Assembly (NCBI GenBank): GCA_949297285.1
Contig: CASFRL010000052.1
Span: forward strand, 1 to 64,000
DNA length: 64,000 nucleotides
Reading direction: 5' to 3'
DNA from: an uncultured Bacteroidales bacterium
GTDB taxonomy: Bacteria; Bacteroidota; Bacteroidia; Bacteroidales; Coprobacteraceae
Under the pieces are notes generated by a model. The model was not told the origin of the DNA and ran no database searches. It worked only from the letters and a program-made list of their open reading frames with translations. The translations under genes and the position numbers were made by a program. This document shows, piece by piece, positions 7,982 to 15,975 of this stretch (the first letter of the stretch is position 1; every line of letters starts with the position of its first letter).

Positions 7982-9188
7982 AATAGCTTTACCCGATTTG
8001 GTAGAACTCCTTGCCCAAAAGGCCGGATGTACGAAAAAAGATGCCGAGCTCTTTCTGAAAGAGTTTTTCGGATTGGCATCTGAGGTTATATCGAAAGGGG
8101 AGACCTTGAAAATTAACGGATTAGGGGTGTTTAAAATCGTGTGGGTAGAGAAGCGCTCCAGCGTGAATATCCAAACCGGTTTGCCTTTTGAAATTCCCGG
8201 GCATTATAAATTGACATTCTCACCGGATGAAAATCTGAAAGAGGCCGTTAATGCTCCGTTCTCCTGTTTCGAAACCGAAATACTCCCCGATGATGTCATG
8301 ACCGATGCTGTTGTGACAGCCATGGACGACGATGATGATGATAATGTCTTGGATTTTGAAGAGACTGAGGTTGAGGATGTCCGTGAAGAAACGGTTTCTG
8401 ATTCCGGATCGGAAAGTTCGGTTTGCCCGGAAAGTAAAGAAACATCATATACGTTACCTGAAGTCGAAAGTTTGTCAGAAGCTCCTTCGGAAGCTCCTCA
8501 AGAGGAATCTTCCGCTCCGTTAAAGGCATCGCCCGATTTATCACGCTCTGATATTGCAAAAGAGTTTAAACATCGCTTTCGGTTAGGTTATTTATCCGGA
8601 TTTTTGTCGGCCTCTCTTTTGGCATCCTTGATAATCTTGGGATGGTTGTATTTCGATAAAGTCGACACCTATAAAGAGATGAACCTGACAATGCATCCGA
8701 TGACCGTTACCATAAAAAAAGATAAAATGGGAATAAAAGAGAACAAAGATTCTCTGACGATTGTTGAAATGATGGTGACTGACTCTATAAAGGCGACGGC
8801 GGTAGTGCATCAGAAAACGATAGAGGCACATGGCAGTGTAGAAAATGTTGGTAAAGAGAAAGATAGCATATCTTCTCGTAAACCCGATTCGGTAGCGGTG
8901 AGGCCTCAGGAAAAAGTTCCGGACAAAATAAAAACTCCGGTTACGGAAGTTATGAAACCCGGTATATTTTTAACGACTATTTCGTTAAAACACTATGGCC
9001 ATAAAACTTTCTGGGTTTATATCTATGAAGAAAATAAAGCAAAAATAGAAAATCCCAATAATGTCCCAATCGGTACGGTATTGGTAATTCCCGATGCAGA
9101 GAAATATGGGATAAATTCGGGGAGTAAAGAGTCTGTCGCAAAAGCGAAGGCTCTTGCCGAGAAAATATTGAGAAAATATGAAGAATAA
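7971..9188 (+). CDS. HU domain-transmembrane-LysM fusion protein
   Basis: The 405-residue protein has three parts. Residues 1-95 form an HU-like domain (ALPDLVELLAQKAGCTKKDA, then INGLGVFKIVWVEKR and a degenerate arm NIQTGLPFEIPG). A very acidic linker of ~110 residues follows (DDDDDDN, repeated E/S/P). One membrane helix (about 209-228, GFLSASLLASLIILGWLYF) leads to a periplasmic part ending in a LysM-like domain (about 333-385: ISLKHYGHKTFWVYIYEENK, then PIGTVLVIP). This would link nucleoid binding in the cytoplasm to peptidoglycan binding in the periplasm. Similar fusions occur in other Bacteroidales; their role is not established. Domain order is read directly; function is inferred. Confidence 0.85.
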   Translation: MNSKIALPDLVELLAQKAGCTKKDAELFLKEFFGLASEVISKGETLKINGLGVFKIVWVEKRSSVNIQTGLPFEIPGHYKLTFSPDENLKEAVNAPFSCFETEILPDDVMTDAVVTAMDDDDDDNVLDFEETEVEDVREETVSDSGSESSVCPESKETSYTLPEVESLSEAPSEAPQEESSAPLKASPDLSRSDIAKEFKHRFRLGYLSGFLSASLLASLIILGWLYFDKVDTYKEMNLTMHPMTVTIKKDKMGIKENKDSLTIVEMMVTDSIKATAVVHQKTIEAHGSVENVGKEKDSISSRKPDSVAVRPQEKVPDKIKTPVTEVMKPGIFLTTISLKHYGHKTFWVYIYEENKAKIENPNNVPIGTVLVIPDAEKYGINSGSKESVAKAKALAEKILRKYEE

Positions 9189-9197
9189 CTGATATAG

Positions 9198-9242
9198 ACT
9201 AAGTCGCTCGATGAAACTGAAGGGGCGACTTAGTTTTTTTTA
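9198..9242 (+). terminator. Terminator after the HU-LysM gene
   Basis: ACTAAGTCGC (9198-9207) pairs with GCGACTTAGT (9225-9234), followed by a run of T from 9234 to 9241. It separates the HU pair from the Bat operon. Confidence 0.85.
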
Positions 9243-9298
9243 ATACATATTTCTCTTTTTTTTAACGTTTAAACTGTTAAATTTAAAAACAACATACC

Positions 9299-9306
9299 TA
9301 CTTTTG
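9299..9306 (+). promoter_or_regulatory. -7 box of the Bat operon promoter
   Basis: TACTTTTG fits TAnnTTTG and would give a start near 9313, about 44 nt before the moxR ATG. The -33 element is not clear. Confidence 0.5.
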
Positions 9307-9356
9307 CAACAGTACATGGAGATAGAAATAAATAACATATTTAAATAGAAAAAAAT

Positions 9357-10352
9357 ATGAGTCAAACAGTTGATATTCGAGAACTTAACGAGCTTATTGC
9401 CAGTAAGAGCTCTTTTGTGAATATGATCACAATGGGTATGGATCAAGTCATTGTCGGTCAGAAACATCTTGTCGATTCTCTTTTGATCGGATTATTGTCT
9501 AATGGACATATATTGCTGGAAGGTGTTCCCGGATTGGCAAAAACATTGGCGATTAAGACCCTTGCTTCTCTGATTGATGCCAAGTATAACCGTATTCAGT
9601 TTACACCCGACTTGCTTCCGGCCGATGTAATCGGTACGATGGTTTACAGTCAGGCAAAAGAACAATTCCAAGTAAAGAAAGGTCCGGTTTTTGCGAATTT
9701 TGTTTTGGCAGATGAAATAAACCGTGCTCCGGCAAAAGTTCAAAGTGCCTTGTTGGAAGCTATGCAAGAGCGTCAGGTAACGATTGGTGAAGAGACTTAT
9801 AAGTTGGATGATCCGTTCCTCGTATTGGCCACTCAAAACCCTATCGAACAAGAAGGAACCTATCCGTTGCCCGAAGCACAAGTCGATCGTTTCATGCTGA
9901 AAGTTATCATAGGTTATCCTAAAAAAGAAGAAGAAAAACTGATTATCCGTCAAAATATATCCGGCGAAAAGGCAAAAGTACAACCGGTTTTGAAAGCCGA
10001 AGAGATTATCGAAACCCGGGATATTGTTCGTAAAGTATATATCGATGAAAAAATCGAACGTTATATTGTCGATATTGTATTTGCTACCCGTTTCCCGCAA
10101 GATTACGGATTGGCCGACATAAAAGATATGATCTCTTTCGGAGCTTCACCTCGTGCCTCTATTAATTTGGCATTGGCAGCCCGTTCCTATGCGTTCTTGA
10201 AACAGCGTGGCTATGTAATTCCTGAAGATGTCCGTGCCGTATGTCATGACGTTATGCGTCATCGTATCGGATTAAGCTATGAAGCAGAGGCAAATAATGT
10301 TACGTCGGAAGAGGTAATTAGCGAAATATTGAATAAAGTAGAAGTTCCGTAA
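9357..10352 (+). CDS. MoxR-family AAA+ ATPase
   Basis: The 331-residue ATPase has the MoxR-type Walker A GVPGLAKT (about residues 56-63), Walker B FVLADEINRAPAKVQSALLE, sensor region LATQNPIEQEGTYPLPEAQ and arginine-finger segment DRFMLKV. A C-terminal AAA lid is present. MoxR ATPases act as chaperone-like partners of VWA-domain proteins, here presumably BatA and BatB encoded downstream. It is first in a ten-gene operon with short gaps; a TAnnTTTG box and a preceding terminator mark the operon start. Confidence 0.93.
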   Translation: MSQTVDIRELNELIASKSSFVNMITMGMDQVIVGQKHLVDSLLIGLLSNGHILLEGVPGLAKTLAIKTLASLIDAKYNRIQFTPDLLPADVIGTMVYSQAKEQFQVKKGPVFANFVLADEINRAPAKVQSALLEAMQERQVTIGEETYKLDDPFLVLATQNPIEQEGTYPLPEAQVDRFMLKVIIGYPKKEEEKLIIRQNISGEKAKVQPVLKAEEIIETRDIVRKVYIDEKIERYIVDIVFATRFPQDYGLADIKDMISFGASPRASINLALAARSYAFLKQRGYVIPEDVRAVCHDVMRHRIGLSYEAEANNVTSEEVISEILNKVEVP

Positions 10353-10376
10353 CCATTGCGGAGAGAATTGTAACGT

Positions 10377-11246
10377 ATGGAAACAACCGAATTATTAAAA
10401 AAAGTCCGTCAGATCGAGATAAAGACGCGGGGACTGTCTCGTAATATTTTTGCCGGGCAGTACCATACGGCTTTTAAAGGGAGAGGAATGGCCTTTTCCG
10501 AAGTTCGGGAATATCAATTTGGAGATGATGTCCGTGACATCGACTGGAACGTAACGGCCCGTCACCATAAACCCTATATTAAGGTTTTCGAAGAAGAGCG
10601 GGAGTTGACCGTTATGTTACTTATCGATGTGTCGGCCAGCCGCAATTTCGGAGCTGTCGGAGAGTCGAAAAAAGAGACGATGACTGAGATTGCCGCGACA
10701 TTGGCGTTTTCGGCAATACAGAATAATGATAAAATCGGTGTTATCTTTTTCTCCGATCAGGTCGAAAAATTTATTCCCCCCAAGAAAGGACGGAAACATA
10801 TTCTCTATATTATTCGGGAGTTGATCGATTTTAAACCGGAACATACCGGAACAAATTTATCTCTGGTATTGGAATATCTCACCAATGCAATAAAAAAAAG
10901 GTGTACTGCATTTTTTATTTCGGATTTTATCACCGAAGAAAATTTTAAAAATGCCTTATCGGTCGCCAATCGTAAGCACGATGTTGTTGCTGTTCAGGTG
11001 TATGATAAGCGGGAAACCGAACTTCCGAATGTCGGGTTAATGAAAATGCAGGATTCTGAACGGGGAAAAGAGTTGTGGATCGATACTTCCTCAAAACGGG
11101 TGAGAAACGCATATTCTCAATGGTGGACAGACTGTCAGAACCGAGTGTATGATGCAACCCGTAAAAGCCGTGTCGATATAACCTCTATTTCAACAGATGA
11201 AGACTACGTTTTGGCTTTAATGAATCTGTTTAAACATAGAGGATGA
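10377..11246 (+). CDS. DUF58 domain protein of the Bat operon
   Basis: The 289-residue protein is cytoplasmic, without membrane segments. It contains the DUF58 signature REYQFGDDVRDIDWNVTARH, followed by a VWA-like fold with LLIDVSASRNFG (DxSxS metal-site motif). DUF58 proteins are almost always encoded after MoxR and before VWA proteins, as here, and are thought to work with the ATPase. The exact biochemical role is not known. It starts 24 bp after moxR. Confidence 0.9.
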   Translation: METTELLKKVRQIEIKTRGLSRNIFAGQYHTAFKGRGMAFSEVREYQFGDDVRDIDWNVTARHHKPYIKVFEEERELTVMLLIDVSASRNFGAVGESKKETMTEIAATLAFSAIQNNDKIGVIFFSDQVEKFIPPKKGRKHILYIIRELIDFKPEHTGTNLSLVLEYLTNAIKKRCTAFFISDFITEENFKNALSVANRKHDVVAVQVYDKRETELPNVGLMKMQDSERGKELWIDTSSKRVRNAYSQWWTDCQNRVYDATRKSRVDITSISTDEDYVLALMNLFKHRG

Positions 11247-11284
11247 TTATCTCGATCTTGTAACCAAAAAATGGAAATTCTGAG

Positions 11285-12325
11285 ATGAAAAATATTTATA
11301 GAAAACGATTGTTGCGATTTTTTGCTGTTGTCTCGGCTATCTTTGTCGCTGTTCCGTCTTTTGCCGTAAATCCTGTGGTAAGGGCTAAGATGGATTCTAC
11401 ATCTATATGGATGGGAGAACAGACGAGAATACATCTTGAGCTTGTTCAGGACAAAGACAACATGGTATTCATGCCGGTTTTGAACGATACCTTGGTTACG
11501 GGAGTGGAAATACTGAATGTTTCGAAACCCGATACGGTATCGCTGGAAAACAATCGCATTCAGATCAACAGAGATATATTGATTACCTCTTTCGATTCGG
11601 GTTTTTATTATATACCTCCATTTCGGTATATTCTGAATAAAGACACATTTACTACTCAGACATTGAGTCTGAAAGTGGTTCCGGTAGAGGTAGATACAAC
11701 TCAGGCTGCCCTTGATATAAAAGGTGTACAAGAGCCTCCTTTTGTATTGTTGGATTATATTTCCGATACATTTCTTACCATTATCGGCATTATAATTCTG
11801 TTGGCGTTGATTGTGGCCGGATATTTCTATTATAAAAAGAAGAAAAAACCGAAAGAAGACCTTCTCTCTCCAGAAGATTTGTTGCCTCCGCATGAACGGG
11901 CATTGAAAGCCTTGGAAGTCTTAAAAGAAGATAAGCTTTGGCAAAATGGACAAGAAAAGGAATATTATACCCGGTTGACCGAAATCTTGCGCGAGTATAT
12001 AGACGATCGTTTTCATATCAATGCAATGGAAATGACATCATCGCAGATATTGTCTATTTTGCGTTCGAATAAGGAAACGAAGACCGTAGATTCACAACTG
12101 AAGCAAATTTTGGAAATGGCAGATTTTGTGAAATTTGCTAAGATGAGGCCACTTCCTGACGACAATGAGGCGGTGATGAGGAAAGCCGTAACTTTTGTAG
12201 AAGAAACAAAAGTTGTGGAAGAAGTTCCGGTATCCGATGTAAACGAAGAAAAAAAAGTGTCCGGCGTAGAGTCGGGCGAACATACCTCTGCTTCTGCAGA
12301 CTCTAATAAAAACGAAAAATTATGA
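11285..12325 (+). CDS. Bat operon membrane protein with BatD-like layout
   Basis: The 346-residue protein has an N-terminal signal-like segment (RLLRFFAVVSAIFVAVPSFA), an Ig-like periplasmic domain (about 28-160), one membrane helix (about 165-187, TIIGIIILLALIVAGYFYY), then a basic stop-transfer stretch. A cytoplasmic helical domain follows (LPPHERALKALEVLKEDKLW, EKEYYTRLTEILREYIDDRF). The C-terminal ~40 residues are acidic and low complexity. The layout resembles a short BatD. In Bacteroidota a gene of this kind usually lies between DUF58 and batA. Its stop overlaps the batA start in ATGA. Confidence 0.8.
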   Translation: MKNIYRKRLLRFFAVVSAIFVAVPSFAVNPVVRAKMDSTSIWMGEQTRIHLELVQDKDNMVFMPVLNDTLVTGVEILNVSKPDTVSLENNRIQINRDILITSFDSGFYYIPPFRYILNKDTFTTQTLSLKVVPVEVDTTQAALDIKGVQEPPFVLLDYISDTFLTIIGIIILLALIVAGYFYYKKKKKPKEDLLSPEDLLPPHERALKALEVLKEDKLWQNGQEKEYYTRLTEILREYIDDRFHINAMEMTSSQILSILRSNKETKTVDSQLKQILEMADFVKFAKMRPLPDDNEAVMRKAVTFVEETKVVEEVPVSDVNEEKKVSGVESGEHTSASADSNKNEKL

Positions 12326-13305
12326 TATTTGCGAATCCTCTATATCTATGGTTGTTACTTTTGCTCCTTCCGGCAATAGTCTGGTATGTTATGAAGCAAA
12401 AAAAAGCACAAGCTTCATTGCAGGTTTCGTCTACTTTTGCTTTCGATAAATTATCGACGACATACAAAGCCTATCTGCGGCATTTACGTTTTGCTTTGCG
12501 TTTGGGAGCTATTGCATGTGTGATTGTTGCCTTGGCACGTCCGCAATCGACCGACAGCTGGGAAAATCAGACAACAGAGGGGGTCGATATTGTTGTTGCT
12601 TTAGATATTTCGACCAGTATGCTTGCCCGTGATTTTAGCCCCAATCGTATCGATGCGGCAAAAGATGTGGCTGCACAATTTATATCGGGTCGTACGCATG
12701 ATAATATCGGGTTGGTAATATTTGCCGGTGAGAGTTTCACCATGTGCCCGATGACTACCGACCATGCCGTTTTGCTGAATCTGTTGAAAGATGTTCAGTG
12801 CGGTATGATTGCCGATATGACTGCAATCGGAGATGGACTTGCAACCGCAATAAATCGTATTAAAGACGGTCCGGCAAAGTCGAAGACAATTATTTTGTTG
12901 ACAGACGGAACAAATAATGCCGGTGATATCGCTCCGGTTACCGCAGCACAAATTGCGAAATCATTTGGCATTCGGGTATATACGATCGGTGTAGGAACTC
13001 AAGGTATGGCTCCGTATCCGGTTCAAACACCGTATGGAATTGAGTATCAAAATATCCCGGTAGAAATAGATGAAGGTACGTTAAGACAAATTGCATCTAC
13101 TACGGGAGGCGAATATTTCAGAGCAACTAATAAAGGGGTTTTGAAAGATATATTCTCAGAAATTGATAAACTGGAAAAAACAAAATTGACAGTGACCGAG
13201 TTCAGTCGTAGAGAAGAGAACTTTATGCCCTGGGCAATTATGGCGCTTGTTTTGTTGGTTTGTGAGATTGTTTTGAGAAATACCCTATTAAGAAACATCC
13301 CTTAA
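12322..13305 (+). CDS. batA: BatA, VWA-domain membrane protein
   Basis: The 327-residue protein has two N-terminal membrane helices (about 6-20 and 54-72), a von Willebrand factor A domain, and a C-terminal helix (about 303-320). The MIDAS metal site is intact: VALDISTSMLARDFSPNRID (DxSxS), Thr in MTTDHAVLL, and Asp in LLTDGTNNAGD. It overlaps the preceding gene by 4 bp (ATGA) and is followed by batB after 11 bp. Bat proteins were named for aerotolerance in Bacteroides fragilis and are thought to form an envelope complex whose VWA domains respond to MoxR. Confidence 0.93.
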   Translation: MIFANPLYLWLLLLLLPAIVWYVMKQKKAQASLQVSSTFAFDKLSTTYKAYLRHLRFALRLGAIACVIVALARPQSTDSWENQTTEGVDIVVALDISTSMLARDFSPNRIDAAKDVAAQFISGRTHDNIGLVIFAGESFTMCPMTTDHAVLLNLLKDVQCGMIADMTAIGDGLATAINRIKDGPAKSKTIILLTDGTNNAGDIAPVTAAQIAKSFGIRVYTIGVGTQGMAPYPVQTPYGIEYQNIPVEIDEGTLRQIASTTGGEYFRATNKGVLKDIFSEIDKLEKTKLTVTEFSRREENFMPWAIMALVLLVCEIVLRNTLLRNIP

Positions 13306-13316
13306 ATGATTTGATT

Positions 13317-14342
13317 ATGTTTCGATTTGCACAACCAGAATATTTATATCTTCTATTTCTCGTACCGCTAATATGGGCTATCTACCTGTACGGTGTGTAC
13401 CGGAAAAAGAAAAACTTAGAGAAATTCGGACATCTAAAGACGCTCGAGCCTTTGATGTCTGACGTCTCGAAATATAAACCCGGAACAAAATTTTTCTTGC
13501 AGCAATTGGCACTGATCGTTCTTGTATTTTTGATTGCCCGGCCTCAAATGGGCGCAAAGATCGAGACTGTAAAGAAGCAGGGCGTCGAAATTGTTGTTGC
13601 ATTGGACGTTTCTAATTCGATGCTGGCAAGAGATATTAATCCGAGTCGTTTGGAAAAGTCTAAAATGATGTTATCTAAATTGGTCGACGAGTTGGATAAT
13701 GACAAAGTAGGCTTGATCGTATTTGCCGGTGATGCCTATACGCAATTACCCATCACATCCGATTTTGTATCGGCTAAAATGTTTTTGTCGAGTATCGATC
13801 CGAGTATGGTACCGACTCAGGGAACGGCAATTGGCCGAGCCATCGGTCTGGCGATGAATTCGTTCACTCAAGATGAAAGCGCCGATAAAGCCATTATCGT
13901 GATTACCGATGGTGAAAATCATGAGGATGATGCCGTTGCAATGGCCACTGAAGCGGCCAAGAAAGGAATTCGGGTCGATGTAATCGGAATAGGATCACCG
14001 CAGGGATCGCCGATCCCGATGGGTAATGAGAGCAGTGATTTCAGAAAAGATAATGAAGGAAATGTGGTCATTACGAAACTGAATGAACAAATGGGGCAGG
14101 AAATTGCCAAAGCCGGAGGGGGTATTTATGTAACGGCCGATAATACCAACAGTGCATTGCGTGCGTTGACCAATCAAATAAAGAAAATGAAAAAATCGGA
14201 TATCGAAAGTAAAGTATATTCAGAGTATGATGAGCAGTTCCAAGGTTTAGCTTGGATCGTACTTTTACTGTTATTGGCCGATATTTTCATCTTGGATCGG
14301 AAAAACGAATGGATGAAGAAATTTAATTTCTTTACTAAATAA
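13317..14342 (+). CDS. batB: BatB, VWA-domain membrane protein
   Basis: The start is ATG 13317 (MFRFAQPEYLYLLFLVPL); an in-frame TTG six bases upstream is less likely. The 341-residue product mirrors BatA: membrane helices near 10-25 and 58-72, a VWA domain with the intact motif VALDVSNSMLARDINPSRLE, PITSDF and VITDGENHEDD, and a C-terminal helix (about 305-325). It probably arose from BatA by duplication. BatA and BatB are expected to sit together in the inner membrane with their VWA domains outside. Confidence 0.93.
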   Translation: MFRFAQPEYLYLLFLVPLIWAIYLYGVYRKKKNLEKFGHLKTLEPLMSDVSKYKPGTKFFLQQLALIVLVFLIARPQMGAKIETVKKQGVEIVVALDVSNSMLARDINPSRLEKSKMMLSKLVDELDNDKVGLIVFAGDAYTQLPITSDFVSAKMFLSSIDPSMVPTQGTAIGRAIGLAMNSFTQDESADKAIIVITDGENHEDDAVAMATEAAKKGIRVDVIGIGSPQGSPIPMGNESSDFRKDNEGNVVITKLNEQMGQEIAKAGGGIYVTADNTNSALRALTNQIKKMKKSDIESKVYSEYDEQFQGLAWIVLLLLLADIFILDRKNEWMKKFNFFTK

Positions 14343-14369
14343 AATTCGCATTCAAAAAAAGGAGAGATC

Positions 14370-15146
14370 ATGAAATACGTAATAATGATAATTTCACTGT
14401 GTTGTTTTACTACGCTTTTTGGCCAAAATAAGGCTGAGGGAGGGGCGCAGCCTTCGGATAAAAAAGTAGATAAAAAAGTGGAACGAAACAGTGTGCGAAG
14501 CGGAAATAAATTATATTCGGATAAAAAATATACCGAATCAGAAATCGAATATAGAAAAGCATTGGATGCTAATCCCGAATCATGGATAGGAATGTTTAAT
14601 CTGGGAAATTCTCTTTTCCGTCAAGAAAAGTATGAAGAGGCTTTCGAACAATATAAGAATGTCGCGACATTGGAGCCGGATACGATAAAAAGTTCTCAAG
14701 CATGGTACAATATGGGAAATGTCCTTATGCAGGATAAAAAATATGCCGAAAGTATAGAAGCTTATAAAAATGCATTGCGGCGTAATCCGAAAGACGATCA
14801 AGCCCGTTATAATTTGCGGTTGGCGCAATTGCTTTTAAAGAAACAACAACAAGATCAGCAAAACCAAAATCAGAATAAAGATCAAAATAAAGATAACAAA
14901 GATAAAAAGGATCAGAACAAAGATAACAAAGACCAAAATCAGAATCAGCAGCAAAACCAGAATAAAGACAAACAACAGGATAAAAAAGATCAAAACAAAC
15001 AACAATCTTCAGCTCCTCAAATGTCTAAAGAAAATGCTCAGCAGATATTAGATGCCATGCAGCAAGACGAACGGAATACGCAGGAGAAAGTTCGTAAGGC
15101 AATGATGCAACAGCAGAAAAGGAAGAAAACAGATAAAGAGTGGTAA
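14370..15146 (+). CDS. batC: BatC, TPR protein with Q/N/K/D-rich tail
   Basis: The 258-residue product has a signal peptide (MKYVIMIISLCCFTTLFGQ), then three TPR-like repeats (about 40-155: GNKLYSDKKYTESEIEYRKA, AWYNMGNVLMQDKKYAESIE). A low-complexity segment of about 55 residues made almost only of Q, N, K and D runs from about 156 to 212. The last ~45 residues are helical and charged, with SKENAQQILDAMQQDERN. TPR domains mediate protein contacts, here probably with BatA and BatB on the periplasmic side. The start codon is preceded by AAAGGAGAG, a Shine-Dalgarno-like sequence rare in this phylum. Confidence 0.9.
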   Translation: MKYVIMIISLCCFTTLFGQNKAEGGAQPSDKKVDKKVERNSVRSGNKLYSDKKYTESEIEYRKALDANPESWIGMFNLGNSLFRQEKYEEAFEQYKNVATLEPDTIKSSQAWYNMGNVLMQDKKYAESIEAYKNALRRNPKDDQARYNLRLAQLLLKKQQQDQQNQNQNKDQNKDNKDKKDQNKDNKDQNQNQQQNQNKDKQQDKKDQNKQQSSAPQMSKENAQQILDAMQQDERNTQEKVRKAMMQQQKRKKTDKEW

Positions 15147-15165
15147 TATTTAAATTTTGCTCGAT

Positions 15166-15951
15166 ATGGGAAAAAGAACAATGTTCATAGCCTGGATGTT
15201 TTTCCTCGTAAGTTTTGTAACTTATGCAGAAGAGAATGTGCATTTTGAACTGATAGTCCCTCAAAAAGTCTATTCCGGCCGAGAATTTACAATTGTTTTT
15301 CGCCTTGAGAATGCCGTAGGACAAGATTTCAGAGCTCCAGAATTTGACGGATGTCAAGTATTGGAGGGGCCGAAAGTATCTTATCCTTCTCGCTATATAA
15401 TGGAGTGGGGAATAGGTCGCTCTTCGAATTATACCGATTATACGTATGTGTTGAAAACCGACCGTAAAAAGAAAATAAAAATAGGTGCGGCGACGATTCG
15501 GGTCGATGGTAATTTGATAAAAACCTCATCGAAAATTATCCACCTTGAGAAAATTTCAGAACAGAATCTGTATGATGACGCAGTCTCATTTACAGCGATT
15601 GTTCCCGAAAAGGTTGAAGTCGGGAAAACATTTAAGGTCGTTTTTGTTTTAAAAAATGCCCGGGGCGAGCATTTCGACCTTCCGATAGTAAAAAACTGCG
15701 AACTTGTTTATGGCCCGGAGATCTCTCGGAGAGGCGGTTTCTCATTTTTTGGAAGAACTCCGCTTGAAACGTTCTATACATTGGTACTGAAAGCAAAGAA
15801 AACCGGAAAGGTGAAACTTCCGTCGGCTTCGATAAATGTAAATGGCAAAATACTGAAGACGAAAAAAGAGAAAATAAAAATATTGCCGGAGAGTGAAAAA
15901 TCTCGTGAAAAGAGATTTAATGAAGCTCAACGCAAATACCAATCGATATAA
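15166..15951 (+). CDS. Secreted tandem BatD-like-domain protein
   Basis: The start is ATG 15166 (MGKRTMFIAWMFFLVSFVTYAEE, a signal peptide); an upstream in-frame TTG is less likely. The 261-residue product consists of two copies of the Ig-like domain that opens BatD: residues ~23-125 (PQKVYSGREFTIVFRLENA, DFRAPEFDGCQVLEGPKVS) and ~130-240 (PEKVEVGKTFKVVFVLKNA, LPIVKNCELVYGPEIS). A short basic tail follows. No membrane helix or cytoplasmic domain follows, unlike BatD. It lies between batC and batD with gaps of 19 and 24 bp, so it is part of the operon. A duplication of the 5' part of batD is the simplest origin; a periplasmic partner role is inferred. Confidence 0.85.
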   Translation: MGKRTMFIAWMFFLVSFVTYAEENVHFELIVPQKVYSGREFTIVFRLENAVGQDFRAPEFDGCQVLEGPKVSYPSRYIMEWGIGRSSNYTDYTYVLKTDRKKKIKIGAATIRVDGNLIKTSSKIIHLEKISEQNLYDDAVSFTAIVPEKVEVGKTFKVVFVLKNARGEHFDLPIVKNCELVYGPEISRRGGFSFFGRTPLETFYTLVLKAKKTGKVKLPSASINVNGKILKTKKEKIKILPESEKSREKRFNEAQRKYQSI

Positions 15952-15975
15952 AGTAATAAAATAAGTATATTGAGA

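Noticed and set aside
9492-10100. Long minus-strand ORF opposite moxR
   Set aside because: It lies wholly within the conserved MoxR ATPase frame and has no family pattern; it is a shadow of the real gene.
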